This document shows, in pieces, positions 23,371 through 31,579 of a stretch of 62,042 bases of DNA. The position numbers were made by a program, and so were the translations under genes. Position 1 is the stretch's first letter. Each line of letters starts with the position of its first letter. The notes under the pieces were generated by a model. That model saw only the letters and a program-made list of their open reading frames with translations, was not told the origin of the DNA and searched no databases. The DNA comes from a virus, in IMG/VR virus record IMGVR_UViG_3300042923_000331, positions 1-62,042 of that record; one strand, given 5' to 3'.

Positions 23371-23805
23371 TTATTTATGTTTGTATATTGTTACATTCAC
23401 ATCCTGCATTACTTCTTCGATGGTGGCTTCTACTTCGTCCCAATTTCCGCCGGCTATGCCGCAGCTTAATTTGTATGGTAAAGCCACACTCATGTTGTTT
23501 TGTTTTGCAAAATCCGCCAGCTGCTTCAAGGCTTTTTTTAATTCGTGTAATCTATAATCGGCGCCCGGTTGAAATTGTCCGAATATGTTTGCTATAATTT
23601 TTCCTTTATCTTTTACAAAATACGTTGTGCCTAACATGGCTGTGGCTACTATTGCTTCGCAGCAATTTTTATAATACTTGCCTGCTTTTTCGTATTTTTC
23701 GAATATATCGCCGGCAAGTCCACCGGCGATTCCAAAACAGTTTGTTTGGTGACCGATTATATCTTCGGTCGCGTTTAATATATTACCAATTTTATATATT
23801 ATCAT
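23371..23805 (-). CDS. Macrodomain protein (TARG1/Poa1-like)
   Basis: 144 residues. The ligand loops are NCFGIAGGLAGDIFEKY and PYKLSCGIAGGNWDEV, the paired ADP-ribose-binding loops of the TARG1/ALC1-like macrodomains. These bind or remove ADP-ribose or its derivatives. Last gene of the amidoligase operon, overlapping the cyclotransferase by four bases; the phage also encodes two ADP-ribosyltransferase-like proteins. Confidence 0.88.
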   Translation of the reverse strand: MIIYKIGNILNATEDIIGHQTNCFGIAGGLAGDIFEKYEKAGKYYKNCCEAIVATAMLGTTYFVKDKGKIIANIFGQFQPGADYRLHELKKALKQLADFAKQNNMSVALPYKLSCGIAGGNWDEVEATIEEVMQDVNVTIYKHK

Positions 23806-24317
23806 TTAGCCCTCCTAATAAAATTACTATATTCGTCTAGTGTTACGTATTTACATTTAACTCCGTTTCTTTTTTGTGTAGTTGATTTTTTTACACCCTC
23901 TACTAGCGGCGATATGTCCCAGCCAGCCGTTTCGTATCCTGCAGCTATTACGTTATAATAGTATTCTGATGGTGCTCCAAGGTTCCCATAATTCATTATA
24001 TATATCATTACTTTTTCGCCGTCTATGTCTATATATTCTTTGCGGTAAAGGTAAGGGTATCCCTCGTAAGCGTCTAAGTTTATTTCGTCTTTTGCTGATA
24101 CTTCCCATATTAGAATCGGTACGTTACAGCCTTTTTTTGGCTCTACGGTCGCTACAGCTCCGCCGCTTGAGCTTCTGCCGGTTGTTCTAAATAAAAGTTC
24201 GTAATCTTTTAATTCTGTCGCTCTGACGATTCTCGCGTCCGGGCATCTTCTTTCCATTTGTGGTAAATTTAAGTTGCTTCCGTATGCGGCATATAGTTTT
24301 CTAGTATTCTTTTTCAT
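23802..24317 (-). CDS. Gamma-glutamylcyclotransferase-like (AIG2/GGCT) protein
   Basis: 171 residues from the ATG at 24317 (GGGAGGAATTAC). KLYAAYGSNLNLPQMERRCP is the diagnostic YGSN substrate loop, and the catalytic glutamate sits in LDAYEGYPYLYRKEYI. Such enzymes release a 5-oxoproline-type cyclised product from gamma-glutamyl compounds. Here it pairs with an amidoligase, suggesting making and trimming of a gamma-glutamyl or similar amide link. Confidence 0.9.
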   Translation of the reverse strand: MKKNTRKLYAAYGSNLNLPQMERRCPDARIVRATELKDYELLFRTTGRSSSGGAVATVEPKKGCNVPILIWEVSAKDEINLDAYEGYPYLYRKEYIDIDGEKVMIYIMNYGNLGAPSEYYYNVIAAGYETAGWDISPLVEGVKKSTTQKRNGVKCKYVTLDEYSNFIRRAK

Positions 24318-24330
24318 TGTAATTCCTCCC

Positions 24331-24771
24331 TTATATTCTTTCGCCTGCAAATCTGCAGCCGGTATATTTCCATGTTCCGTTTATTTTTTGTAGCGTCATG
24401 TATGTTCCACGCCATTTTCCGTTTGCGTCCTCTTTATGTGAGTACGGCTCGCCTATTTGTAGCAAGTCTTTTTCTATTGTTCTTGGTGGCATTATCTCTA
24501 AGAAATATTCGTACATTTCTAAATCTACGTCGTCGCCCTCTTGCAAATAGTCGCTTAAATTCTGTTTGCTCTCTTCCCAGCCTTTATATGTTTTAGTATG
24601 CCTTTGGCTAAAAGTTTCCATCCATTCTACAAGTAAGCTTCTTGCTTCTTTATCGCCTATATTAAAAGCTTTTTCTATATAAGGGCTTGCTCCGAACATG
24701 TTTGTTGCTCCGGACTCTCTTAGTTTGTCTAAAAACTCGAATACTTTTTCTTTGTCTATTTCTTTATTCAT
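24331..24771 (-). CDS. Unknown protein of the amidoligase operon (146 aa), DUF1419-like C-terminus
   Basis: The N-terminal FLDKLRESGATNMFGASPYI block is shared by many phage accessory proteins. The C-terminal part (YFLEIMPPRTIEKDLLQIGE, then PYSH) resembles DUF1419 proteins of plasmids. Located between amidoligase and cyclotransferase in one transcript. Role unknown; might specify substrate. Confidence 0.65.
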   Translation of the reverse strand: MNKEIDKEKVFEFLDKLRESGATNMFGASPYIEKAFNIGDKEARSLLVEWMETFSQRHTKTYKGWEESKQNLSDYLQEGDDVDLEMYEYFLEIMPPRTIEKDLLQIGEPYSHKEDANGKWRGTYMTLQKINGTWKYTGCRFAGERI

Positions 24772-24795
24772 TATATTTCCCTCCTATTGGGTGGC

Positions 24796-25788
24796 TTATG
24801 CCACCCCTATTGTATTATTATTTATTGTTACTGCTGCTGCAGTTGTTATCTCGTCTTTTTTCTTGTTTCTGTTTTGGTAGCTTGCGTATGTGTTTGGGTC
24901 GTGTCTCCAAGCTGCGTTTCCGGTCAAGTTTGCTAGTAGGTGGTCGCGTGTCGTTTTGAATTCGTCACCTATCATTCCTAGTGTTAGCAGCCAGCATCTA
25001 AATGCGTATTTGTCGTTGTCTGTTATCGGCTTTTGTGCTTTTGCTCTCTTCTGGTTTATTGCCTGCGCACTCATTGCTAGTGAAAGGTTTATATATGCTT
25101 TTATTTTGCCGGCGTGTAAGGTTCCGTTGTACATTCTGAATTCTATTGTTCTTTTGCTTCCGCTACGTTGCCAAATGTTATGCAAGTTTAGCATTCTATA
25201 TCTTGAGTGGTTGTAATGGTCGGTTCTGTTATATTCGTTTCCCTCGTACCAAAGGTCGGCAAGTTCATCGTCTGTTACGGCTTTTTTCTCGCCTAGTTTT
25301 TTTACGAATGTTAATTCTGTTTTCTTGCAGTAGCTTATGCGGTTACGCTTTATTTTAAGGCTTTTTTCAAGCAAATCCTCTTTACTGTACATTATGTTTA
25401 CTAGGTTTTTTACTGTTTGCGGTGTGTGGTATGTGCTATAGTCTACATGTACGTGTATTCCGCAAAGGTCGTTTGCTCTTGCTCCGGCTGCTTTTAAATT
25501 TCTTACTATCTGTTGCAATGTTTCTATGTCTTTGTACTGTAGCGGCGGCGTTACTAGCTCGCAGTTTGTTGGGTCGTTTCTAAGGTTGCTTAAGCTTGAG
25601 TCGCTCTCTATCTTCCACGTTCTTCCCTCGCCGTCTATTATTCCTCTTTCGTCTAAGTATCCTGTCATTCTGTGTGCGCTAGTTCCAAAAAAATCTGCTA
25701 CTACTTGCGCTGCGTTTACTCTTGTTATTCCTACAAATTCTACCTCTACTCCGAATCCTTGTTTTGTTATAAGCTCTTTATTTGTCAT
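24796..25788 (-). CDS. Amidoligase_2 family enzyme (glutamine-synthetase fold)
   Basis: 330 residues. Motifs of the COOH-NH2 ligase family: GFGVEVEFVGI (metal-binding glutamates), WKIESDSSL, NCELVTPPL, GIHVHVD and TIEFRMYNGTLH. Members join carboxyl and amino groups using ATP and are predicted to make peptide tags or small modified amides in phages and plasmids. First gene of a four-gene operon behind the operator-promoter at 25847-25875. Confidence 0.9.
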   Translation of the reverse strand: MTNKELITKQGFGVEVEFVGITRVNAAQVVADFFGTSAHRMTGYLDERGIIDGEGRTWKIESDSSLSNLRNDPTNCELVTPPLQYKDIETLQQIVRNLKAAGARANDLCGIHVHVDYSTYHTPQTVKNLVNIMYSKEDLLEKSLKIKRNRISYCKKTELTFVKKLGEKKAVTDDELADLWYEGNEYNRTDHYNHSRYRMLNLHNIWQRSGSKRTIEFRMYNGTLHAGKIKAYINLSLAMSAQAINQKRAKAQKPITDNDKYAFRCWLLTLGMIGDEFKTTRDHLLANLTGNAAWRHDPNTYASYQNRNKKKDEITTAAAVTINNNTIGVA

Positions 25789-25846
25789 TTTGACCGCTCC
25801 TCTCTTTTTCGCTCTTTCGTTTTGTGTAGCTCTTCCCTACATACAC

Positions 25847-25875
25847 AGAATACTCCAATTTGGAGAACAAGTCAA
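25847..25875 (-). promoter_or_regulatory. Class I operator-promoter of the amidoligase operon
   Basis: Minus strand: -35 TTGACT, spacer TGTTCTCCAAATTGGAG (17), -10 TATTCT. The palindrome CTCCAATTTGGAG (plus strand) is perfect around its centre base. Confidence 0.8.
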
Positions 25876-25904
25876 CTCTTTTTTATAAACTTTTTAAGAT
25901 ATTT

Positions 25905-26063
25905 TCACAGCTCCGGAGCTGGCATGGTTGCCTGTTCCATTTTTCTGTAATAAGTATTATTAATATTTTCAAAATATTCTATTGCTTCTTTTAATGTTAA
26001 ATTTTTATGAATAACTTCTTCTTTTCCATTCGGTTTTTTTATAACTACTTCATATTTTAACAT
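25905..26063 (-). CDS. Small hypothetical protein (52 aa)
   Basis: ATG at 26063 (AGGAGGCAATATA), TGA at 25905. MLKYEVVIKKPNGKEEVIHK followed by a helix with KEAIEYFENIN: a short alpha/beta protein with a phage-like two-strand start. Second gene of the transcript from 26840-26868. Role unknown. Confidence 0.6.
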   Translation of the reverse strand: MLKYEVVIKKPNGKEEVIHKNLTLKEAIEYFENINNTYYRKMEQATMPAPEL

Positions 26064-26074
26064 TATATTGCCTC

Positions 26075-26800
26075 CTATTTGATTTCTTTTACTAAAACTC
26101 GCATATGTAGTCTTTGTATGTTATAACCGCCTGCTAGTATTGTTTCAACTTTTGTCATTCCTTTTTCACCCTTTGCCCAGCCGTTTAGTGCTTTACCGCT
26201 ATAATATATATTTCCCCAATCTGTCACGGTTCCTGTTATGTTTATTATCCTGTTATAAAAATCTATTATGAAAAGTTCGGCTTCTCTAAGGTTTATTTTG
26301 TAAAATTCTTCGTCGGTTTTGTTCAAGCTTTCCTCTTCGGTATATTTGTACATTTTCCTAAATTCTTTATAGTCAAGCTCTTTTTTCTTCTGCTGCATTA
26401 CAGCTCTTCTCTTAATGTCTGTCTTTGTCCATTCTTCCGCTAATTCGTTTCTGCATTCTATAAATATAGGTGGCATTTCGTTGTTTATTATGCTTTCCAT
26501 TTCTGTTTGTTTATTGTATTTCGCTTTCCAATTCTCTAGTATTGTTTCGGCTTCTTTTAATTTTTCGGTTGCTGATTTTATATCTTCTATTTTACTTTCG
26601 TATCCACAAATCGCCCAGCATGCGTCGTAATGCTCTTCAGTACCCTGTTTACAATATCTATTATTTTCGTCCCAGCCGTTTTTTCTTATTGCTGCTAATT
26701 TCTTTTCTGCCTGCTCATTATGTCTCTTTATTGTGTTTTTGCATTTTAAAACCTTTTCTTCAGCTTTTATTACTCTTTCTTTTAATTCTATACTTGTCAT
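26075..26800 (-). CDS. Accessory coiled-coil protein under the class I promoter (241 aa)
   Basis: The start at 26800 (AAAGGAGCGAACCTAAA) is the first ATG downstream of the transcription start predicted from the promoter; an in-frame ATG at 26851 lies upstream of it. The N-terminal half is coiled-coil (ERVIKAEEKVLKCKNTIKRH), the second half alpha/beta with WGNIYYSGKALNGW. No family recognised; regulated like the other accessory operons. Confidence 0.7.
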   Translation of the reverse strand: MTSIELKERVIKAEEKVLKCKNTIKRHNEQAEKKLAAIRKNGWDENNRYCKQGTEEHYDACWAICGYESKIEDIKSATEKLKEAETILENWKAKYNKQTEMESIINNEMPPIFIECRNELAEEWTKTDIKRRAVMQQKKKELDYKEFRKMYKYTEEESLNKTDEEFYKINLREAELFIIDFYNRIINITGTVTDWGNIYYSGKALNGWAKGEKGMTKVETILAGGYNIQRLHMRVLVKEIK

Positions 26801-26839
26801 TTTAGGTTCGCTCCTTTTTTTATTTCTTACTACATTATT

Positions 26840-26868
26840 ATGATATTCCATTTTGGAGAATAAGTCAA
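26840..26868 (-). promoter_or_regulatory. Class I operator-promoter of the 241-aa gene
   Basis: Minus strand: -35 TTGACT, spacer TATTCTCCAAAATGGAA (17), -10 TATCAT. The spacer palindrome is TTCTCCAAAATGGAA. Confidence 0.8.
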
Positions 26869-26882
26869 CTAGATAAATAAAA

Positions 26883-26908
26883 ATAAAGCGCCCTCTTTTG
26901 GCGCTTAA
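26883..26908 (-). terminator. Terminator of the VirB4-like operon
   Basis: AAGCGCC, loop, GGGCGCTT then TATTTTTATT on the minus strand, overlapping the stop codon of the ATPase gene. Confidence 0.75.
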
Positions 26909-29151
26909 ATTGGATTTGGCAGTTCTGTAATAAACTTTTCGAATCCGGTTGTAGCTTTTATTAGGTTGAGCGAATGGTACCGCTTCAAGTTAAGCAAATC
27001 CTGCAGCTCGTATGGTTGCAAATCTTCTTTTAGCTCCTCATAATTCTTTTTATCAGTGCTCTGCAGCAACATGTAGCTGGCGCCGCTGGCTTTTAGTGCT
27101 TCCCGGATGGTGTCTATTTGGCTTAAATAATGAGCTGAAAATATGAATTTTAATTGGAATTTTCCGGCTTGGACTAATATATCTTTTAATAAAAATTCAG
27201 CCGTCGGAGCTTGGAATATCTCGTCTAGTATCACATGGCATCGGTTCGGCTTTGTTGCTCTCCCACCTCTTAGCTGGCTAGCAAGCCATATCTTACTTAT
27301 AAAAAAAGTTGCTAGAATATTTTTATGTGCCTGTGTCGGGAATTTATCTTCCGGAATCTTTATTAATATTACTTTTCCCCTGCTTATTTCTTCTGCAAAG
27401 TTTATATTTTCGTCCATGGTCTTATTAAACATAAGCTTCAGCTTTATATCTTCCGTCAATAGGTTTATTCTGTCCATGGCGTATTCGATTTTTGATGTTT
27501 TGGTGTCTATTATTTCGCCGCTCCTCTTGTCGTATTCGTCCATGTCCTTTAGGTTATATATATCATCCTGCAAATATTCTACAAGCTCTGCCGGGATAAG
27601 GCTTATATATTCTGCTCTTTTCCGGTAGTCGGATAAGCACTCTATTACGTTTCTTAAGCTCATATTTTTGTTTATAAACACTACATTGCCGGCGCTAGCT
27701 AAACCTCTACGCATTCTACTTGTAAGCGGCATATCCGGATTTATGGCGTTTAGGAAAGCAAGCATTAGCTGCGTCTGCATGTTTGCAATTTCTAGGAGCT
27801 CATATTTGTCTTTTGCGTTATAACTGTTAACTTCATTAAAAGCAAAGCTTTGTCTTTGGCTGGCTTCGCTTAAGTCTATAGAAATCAATTTGTTTGATGG
27901 TGTTACTCTTTCTATATCTGCGGAAAGCTCACAGTTTTTTACAAAATCAATCACAATCAAGCTTTCGCCTTTTCTTATAACATCATGTGCATAGTTAGCA
28001 AAGAATGTACTTTTACCGGCTCTTTGTGCTCCTAAAACACACAATCCGAGGTTTGCTAAGTTTGGGTCTGCGCTCATGGTGGCTCTTACTCTATTTCCTT
28101 TGTAAGTTGCAGCTCCTAAATTAATATATCCTTGTAGCAGCTCTTCCGGGATAACTGTTTCTAATGTGTTTATATGCTCTATATGATATCTTTCTAAAAG
28201 CTCTCTTCCTGCAAGTGCTATAAAATTTCCACACTCTTTAATACTCATTTTATTAACCTCCGCTCCTATATTTAAAGCTCCATGGTTAAATATTTTAAAA
28301 GCCTTTTCTTTCAAATAATTATCGTCATCTATGCTCCTAAAACTATTTGCTAATGACTTTATATTGTTTAGTGATTCTATCCGTCTATTGCTTTCACTTA
28401 TCAATGCTATTTGCGTATTTAAAATTGCAGCTGACGCCTTTAATTGTGTTTTATGCGAAAGTTCTTTTTGCTTTGGTGTATTTACTTGACCGCTGGTGTT
28501 GAATAGGTTTATTAGGCTGTAAGCTTCGTTAAAAATGCTTTTCGCTACGTATGTAATGTTTACTTTGTTTCGGTCTATCGGTGCTCCGCTTTCATATTTA
28601 TTTATAGTGTTCTTATATGCTGCTCTCCATAAATGTTGGCTCGTTGGTATAAAATTATAAAATATCCCGGTACGGTCGCTATCCTGCAGGACGTCAATTA
28701 TATTTAAATTATTGTTTAACAGCTCGTTGTCTCTTCTATCAACTTCTAGTGATAAAGCGTCCTCTTTTGCATATACTAACTGCTTGTAAATTGCTTTGTC
28801 GCTAAACGATGGTAGTTTTTCCGCGTCTAGTACGGTTACACTTCCCCACGCTCTTCCGATTGCTTCTTTTAAAATGCTCTTTTGTTTTTCTGCTACTATG
28901 AAATAGAAATCTACTTGCTTTTTCGTTATGTATATAAAAAATGCTGTTTTGCATGGTGCTTCAAATCGTATCAGCTGCGGCACTTCAAAGCTTAATACTT
29001 CTTTGTAATTTTCAAACGTAAAACGGCTAATTAAAGGCTTATACGTTGATTGTATTGCTTGCGCTATCTTGTACGTTTCATTATTTCTTGCGCTGGTTGC
29101 TGGTATTACTTTCAAAATCTTATATTCCGGCTTTATTACTTCAAATTTCAT
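26905..29151 (-). CDS. VirB4/HerA-like secretion or DNA-translocation ATPase
   Basis: 748 residues. Walker A is LGAQRAGKSTFF near residues 370-380, Walker B is CHVILDEIF near 637-645, with a following FSAHYLSQID sensor-type segment. The N-terminal 350 residues show no known domain but resemble the variable half of VirB4/TraE-type ATPases. Such ATPases drive DNA or protein transfer in conjugation. Two small membrane proteins and a ParM module lie directly upstream. A phage-genome copy is unusual; HerA-type function in plasmid maintenance is an alternative. Confidence 0.75.
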   Translation of the reverse strand: MKFEVIKPEYKILKVIPATSARNNETYKIAQAIQSTYKPLISRFTFENYKEVLSFEVPQLIRFEAPCKTAFFIYITKKQVDFYFIVAEKQKSILKEAIGRAWGSVTVLDAEKLPSFSDKAIYKQLVYAKEDALSLEVDRRDNELLNNNLNIIDVLQDSDRTGIFYNFIPTSQHLWRAAYKNTINKYESGAPIDRNKVNITYVAKSIFNEAYSLINLFNTSGQVNTPKQKELSHKTQLKASAAILNTQIALISESNRRIESLNNIKSLANSFRSIDDDNYLKEKAFKIFNHGALNIGAEVNKMSIKECGNFIALAGRELLERYHIEHINTLETVIPEELLQGYINLGAATYKGNRVRATMSADPNLANLGLCVLGAQRAGKSTFFANYAHDVIRKGESLIVIDFVKNCELSADIERVTPSNKLISIDLSEASQRQSFAFNEVNSYNAKDKYELLEIANMQTQLMLAFLNAINPDMPLTSRMRRGLASAGNVVFINKNMSLRNVIECLSDYRKRAEYISLIPAELVEYLQDDIYNLKDMDEYDKRSGEIIDTKTSKIEYAMDRINLLTEDIKLKLMFNKTMDENINFAEEISRGKVILIKIPEDKFPTQAHKNILATFFISKIWLASQLRGGRATKPNRCHVILDEIFQAPTAEFLLKDILVQAGKFQLKFIFSAHYLSQIDTIREALKASGASYMLLQSTDKKNYEELKEDLQPYELQDLLNLKRYHSLNLIKATTGFEKFITELPNPI

Positions 29152-29161
29152 TGTAGCCCTC

Positions 29162-29344
29162 CTATATTTCTAGTAGAAACATATATACTACTAACCCTAA
29201 CCAAATGTATTTTTTAGTGTCAAATCCTAACACCGCCAAAACTATTGAAATCATGCAGACGTATATGCATATTAAGTATCCTGCATTTTTCATGAAATTA
29301 TATACGTCGACTATAAATTCTATAAATTCTCCCAATCTTATCAC
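29162..29344 (-). CDS. Small membrane protein (60 aa), VirB3-like position
   Basis: Two membrane helices, GYLICIYVCMISIVLAVLG and YIWLGLVVYMFLL. It overlaps the upstream pilin-like gene by four bases and is 10 bases before the VirB4-like ATPase. Size and location match VirB3/TrbD-type proteins of conjugation clusters, but the sequence alone does not prove that. Confidence 0.6.
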   Translation of the reverse strand: MIRLGEFIEFIVDVYNFMKNAGYLICIYVCMISIVLAVLGFDTKKYIWLGLVVYMFLLEI

Positions 29345-29709
29345 CTGCCAAACATATTTTGAATTTCATCAAATGCTGTCGGTAGTAAATAAACGCCGGC
29401 GTATGCTAACAAGTATCCCATTAGATTTTTTTTAGCTGCTTGAATATCTCCGTTTATGCAAGCTTGAATTACTTCAAAAGCGCCCTTGAAAACTAATACT
29501 AGCTTTACTACTCCATCTGCCAATTTATAATATAAATTCATTCCTTTTCCCTCTGCGAAACCAGCTGACGCACCAAATGCTACAGAAATATTTAAAAAAA
29601 TCATCATCAAAAGAAAAATTTTTATTGTGTACTTGCATATTTCCGTTGTGTCGCGCATATTTTGGTAGAAAAACCGTCTACCAAAAACCTTAGACCCTTT
29701 ATGTGCCAT
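29341..29709 (-). CDS. VirB2/TrbC-like pilin-type membrane protein (122 aa)
   Basis: The ATG at 29709 follows a GGGGGGTG site. Two hydrophobic segments (IFLLMMIFLNISVAFGASAG, later MGYLLAYAGVYLLP) flank an alanine-containing potential cleavage region, and the amphipathic middle KLADGVVKLVLVFKGAFEVI resembles gram-positive VirB2/TrbC-like subunits. Position ahead of a VirB3-size protein and VirB4-like ATPase supports this. No other secretion gene is linked. Confidence 0.6.
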   Translation of the reverse strand: MAHKGSKVFGRRFFYQNMRDTTEICKYTIKIFLLMMIFLNISVAFGASAGFAEGKGMNLYYKLADGVVKLVLVFKGAFEVIQACINGDIQAAKKNLMGYLLAYAGVYLLPTAFDEIQNMFGR

Positions 29710-29711
29710 GA

Positions 29712-29891
29712 TTACACCCCCCATATTATGCTTGTTTCTACTTTTTCTGATTTCTTAACCCTCTCTAAAATCATAACGTCTCTTAAAATATCCTTAATAA
29801 ATGCGCTTTTTCCACTATGTATTTCTATCCATTCAAACAATTCTGCATCTTCCGGCTTGTTTTTAAAGCTTAGTACAATTGTCTTATTCAT
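29712..29891 (-). CDS. Second ribbon-helix-helix-like protein (59 aa), ParR paralogue
   Basis: ATG at 29891 after AGAGGGGGAACC, TAA at 29712. MNKTIVLSFKNKPEDAELFE, then a helix with SGKSAFIKDILRDVM parallels the ParR-like protein at 30463 (KKIILSFKEH, SGFIKDLLRE). Thus two related DNA-binding proteins flank this module, one after ParM and one before the secretion-like genes. It may regulate the secretion-like operon. Confidence 0.7.
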   Translation of the reverse strand: MNKTIVLSFKNKPEDAELFEWIEIHSGKSAFIKDILRDVMILERVKKSEKVETSIIWGV

Positions 29892-29973
29892 ATTGGTTCC
29901 CCCTCTATTTTGTTAGTTTTTATAATTTTATTATGAATTTTATAAAATATTCCTAAATTTAATAAAATTTAAC

Positions 29974-30010
29974 AAAAAAAGAACCGGACATTTTGTGTCC
30001 GGTTCTTTCT
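29974..30010 (-). terminator. Strong terminator between partition and secretion-like genes
   Basis: AAAGAACCGGACA, five-base loop, TGTCCGGTTCTTT followed by T runs on the minus strand: a 13-pair stem. It separates the ParM transcript from the ATPase operon. Confidence 0.85.
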
Positions 30011-30275
30011 AATCTCTAGGGTCAAATATTCCGTTTACGTATGCTTGATATTGCTCGTCGTTTCGCTTTTTTCTATTGGCTTCATTCTCTTCGACCACCA
30101 TTTCTTTTGTGTATCCGTTATACGTTATTTTGGCGCCGTCTACTCTCATAATTGTAAAACCTTGTATTTCTCCGCGCTCGTTTACGTCGTAATGCCTTGC
30201 CAAATCGTCATTTTGTGTGGTTCTTGAAAACATTCTAATTGTACTGTTTTGCGCTAATCTTGCTGTGTTTTTCAT
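30009..30275 (-). CDS. Hypothetical protein of the ParM operon (88 aa)
   Basis: Basic start (MKNTARLAQNSTIRMFSRTT), beta-rich middle (GFTIMRVDGAKITYNGYTKE) and charged end. Follows the ParR-like gene by 11 bases and precedes the strong terminator. Unknown; possibly an accessory segregation factor. Confidence 0.65.
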   Translation of the reverse strand: MKNTARLAQNSTIRMFSRTTQNDDLARHYDVNERGEIQGFTIMRVDGAKITYNGYTKEMVVEENEANRKKRNDEQYQAYVNGIFDPRD

Positions 30276-30286
30276 GGTTATCCCTC

Positions 30287-30463
30287 CTAAAAATCTATTA
30301 ATTTTATTCTTGGTGTTTCTTCTTTCTTTATAGCTCTTTTGCTTTTCATATCTTCTCTAAGCAAATCTTTTATAAATCCGCTATAATTCGATTTTTCTAA
30401 AAGGTAATTAAAAACGTCGTCGTCTTTGTGCTCTTTAAAGCTTAATATTATTTTCTTAGCCAT
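30287..30463 (-). CDS. ParR-like ribbon-helix-helix partition protein (58 aa)
   Basis: The ATG at 30463 has GAGGTGTGCGC in front. MAKKIILSFKEHKDDDVFNY plus KSNYSGFIKDLLREDMKS is the compact ribbon-helix-helix plan of ParR proteins, which bind centromere repeats and couple them to ParM filaments. It follows the ParM-like gene by 12 bases. No obvious repeat array for binding was seen close by. Confidence 0.7.
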   Translation of the reverse strand: MAKKIILSFKEHKDDDVFNYLLEKSNYSGFIKDLLREDMKSKRAIKKEETPRIKLIDF

Positions 30464-30475
30464 TGCGCACACCTC

Positions 30476-31354
30476 TTAAAATATCATTTCTGCTACTTTT
30501 TTAAAACCTATTGCATTACTATAAATATAGTTGTCTGCTAATATTGTCTTGTATCTTCTATTGAATGCGTTTTCGAATAATTTACCGCCGCCGCCTGTTA
30601 ATATAATCTGCTCCGTGCTCACAGGGTAATTCAATTCCAGCTCTCTGTTTATCTTTATAAAATTATCTCTTAAGGTTGCTTTTATAAAACTCAAATCAAT
30701 ATCAGCTCCGTCAACTTTCAAATATCCTTGCTGTATTATTTTTTCGGCGTGCTCATGGTCTATATTTAGCGCGTATTTATTATTTAAATATCTTGAAACG
30801 TCGCTGTATATATTTAATGTTCCTATTGCTAGCGTGCTATTATTCATAAGTTTTCCGGCTCTTATATAGCATATATCCGTCGTCCTGCCGCCTATATCTA
30901 CTATTATGCAATCTTTGTTGATGTTAAGTGAATAGTACGTCGCTAAACTTTCCGGGTATATTTCACACTCTTTGATTATTAGATTTCTCGGTTCATCATT
31001 TAGCTTTAAATTTTTAAATTTAAAGCTAAGTATGCGCTCTTTCAAATCTTCTTTATGTTCTTTAAATTGTCCGATTGGAAGCCCTAAAACCACACTATTG
31101 CATATATCTTTAGTTGATAAAAGAATAGCTGTTGTTAAAAGCGGAATTATATTAGTCTTTTTAGCTTTGTTTAGCATGGTTTCTATATTGCTTTCGCCAA
31201 TATAAAACACCTCACCGTTTAATTCCAGCTTTATTTTATTACCCATTATATTTTCTAGCGTTTCTACGGAGCTTTTAAAAATAACGTCCGGGCTTGCTTT
31301 TGTTGCATAATTTCCTACATCAATTCCAAGTATCAATTTTCTATCCCCTTTCAT
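30476..31354 (-). CDS. parM: ParM/StbA-like actin-family ATPase
   Basis: 292 residues with actin-fold motifs: phosphate 1 LILGIDVGNYATKA, phosphate 2 IIVDIGGRTTDICYI (near residue 150) and adenosine motif ILTGGGG (near 255). Filament-forming actins of this type push plasmid copies apart at division. Together with the absence of an integrase this supports a plasmid-like prophage. First gene of a three-gene transcript. Confidence 0.88.
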   Translation of the reverse strand: MKGDRKLILGIDVGNYATKASPDVIFKSSVETLENIMGNKIKLELNGEVFYIGESNIETMLNKAKKTNIIPLLTTAILLSTKDICNSVVLGLPIGQFKEHKEDLKERILSFKFKNLKLNDEPRNLIIKECEIYPESLATYYSLNINKDCIIVDIGGRTTDICYIRAGKLMNNSTLAIGTLNIYSDVSRYLNNKYALNIDHEHAEKIIQQGYLKVDGADIDLSFIKATLRDNFIKINRELELNYPVSTEQIILTGGGGKLFENAFNRRYKTILADNYIYSNAIGFKKVAEMIF

Positions 31355-31413
31355 ATTCTTTTACTTATTTATATGCGCTGCAGGATGAAAAGTTGACTAC
31401 TTTTTATATCTTT

Positions 31414-31563
31414 TTATGGTAAATTGGTAAATAAAACTTTTATATATCCGGTTGCTCCCCATACTAAGAATGCCGCCGAAGCGGCTCCAAGTATATTTTC
31501 AAAGCATTTCATTTTGTCCCATTTGTATTTCCTTTTAGCTTTTTTCATTTTAAAGTATTTCAT
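31414..31563 (-). CDS. Small membrane protein (49 aa)
   Basis: ATG at 31563 with AAGGGGGAC in front. Basic N-terminus (MKYFKMKKAKRKYKW) and one hydrophobic stretch (ILGAASAAFLVWGATGYI). It ends 60 bases before the ParM start. Could be a membrane anchor for the partition filament; speculative. Confidence 0.55.
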   Translation of the reverse strand: MKYFKMKKAKRKYKWDKMKCFENILGAASAAFLVWGATGYIKVLFTNLP

Positions 31564-31579
31564 GTTTAGTCCCCCTTAA

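Noticed and set aside
26800-26851. Upstream ATG for the 241-aa gene
   Set aside because: It lies upstream of the transcription start predicted from the -10 at 26840-26845.
31380-31420. Plus-strand TTGACT possible promoter
   Set aside because: No acceptable -10 at the proper distance and no gene downstream on that strand.
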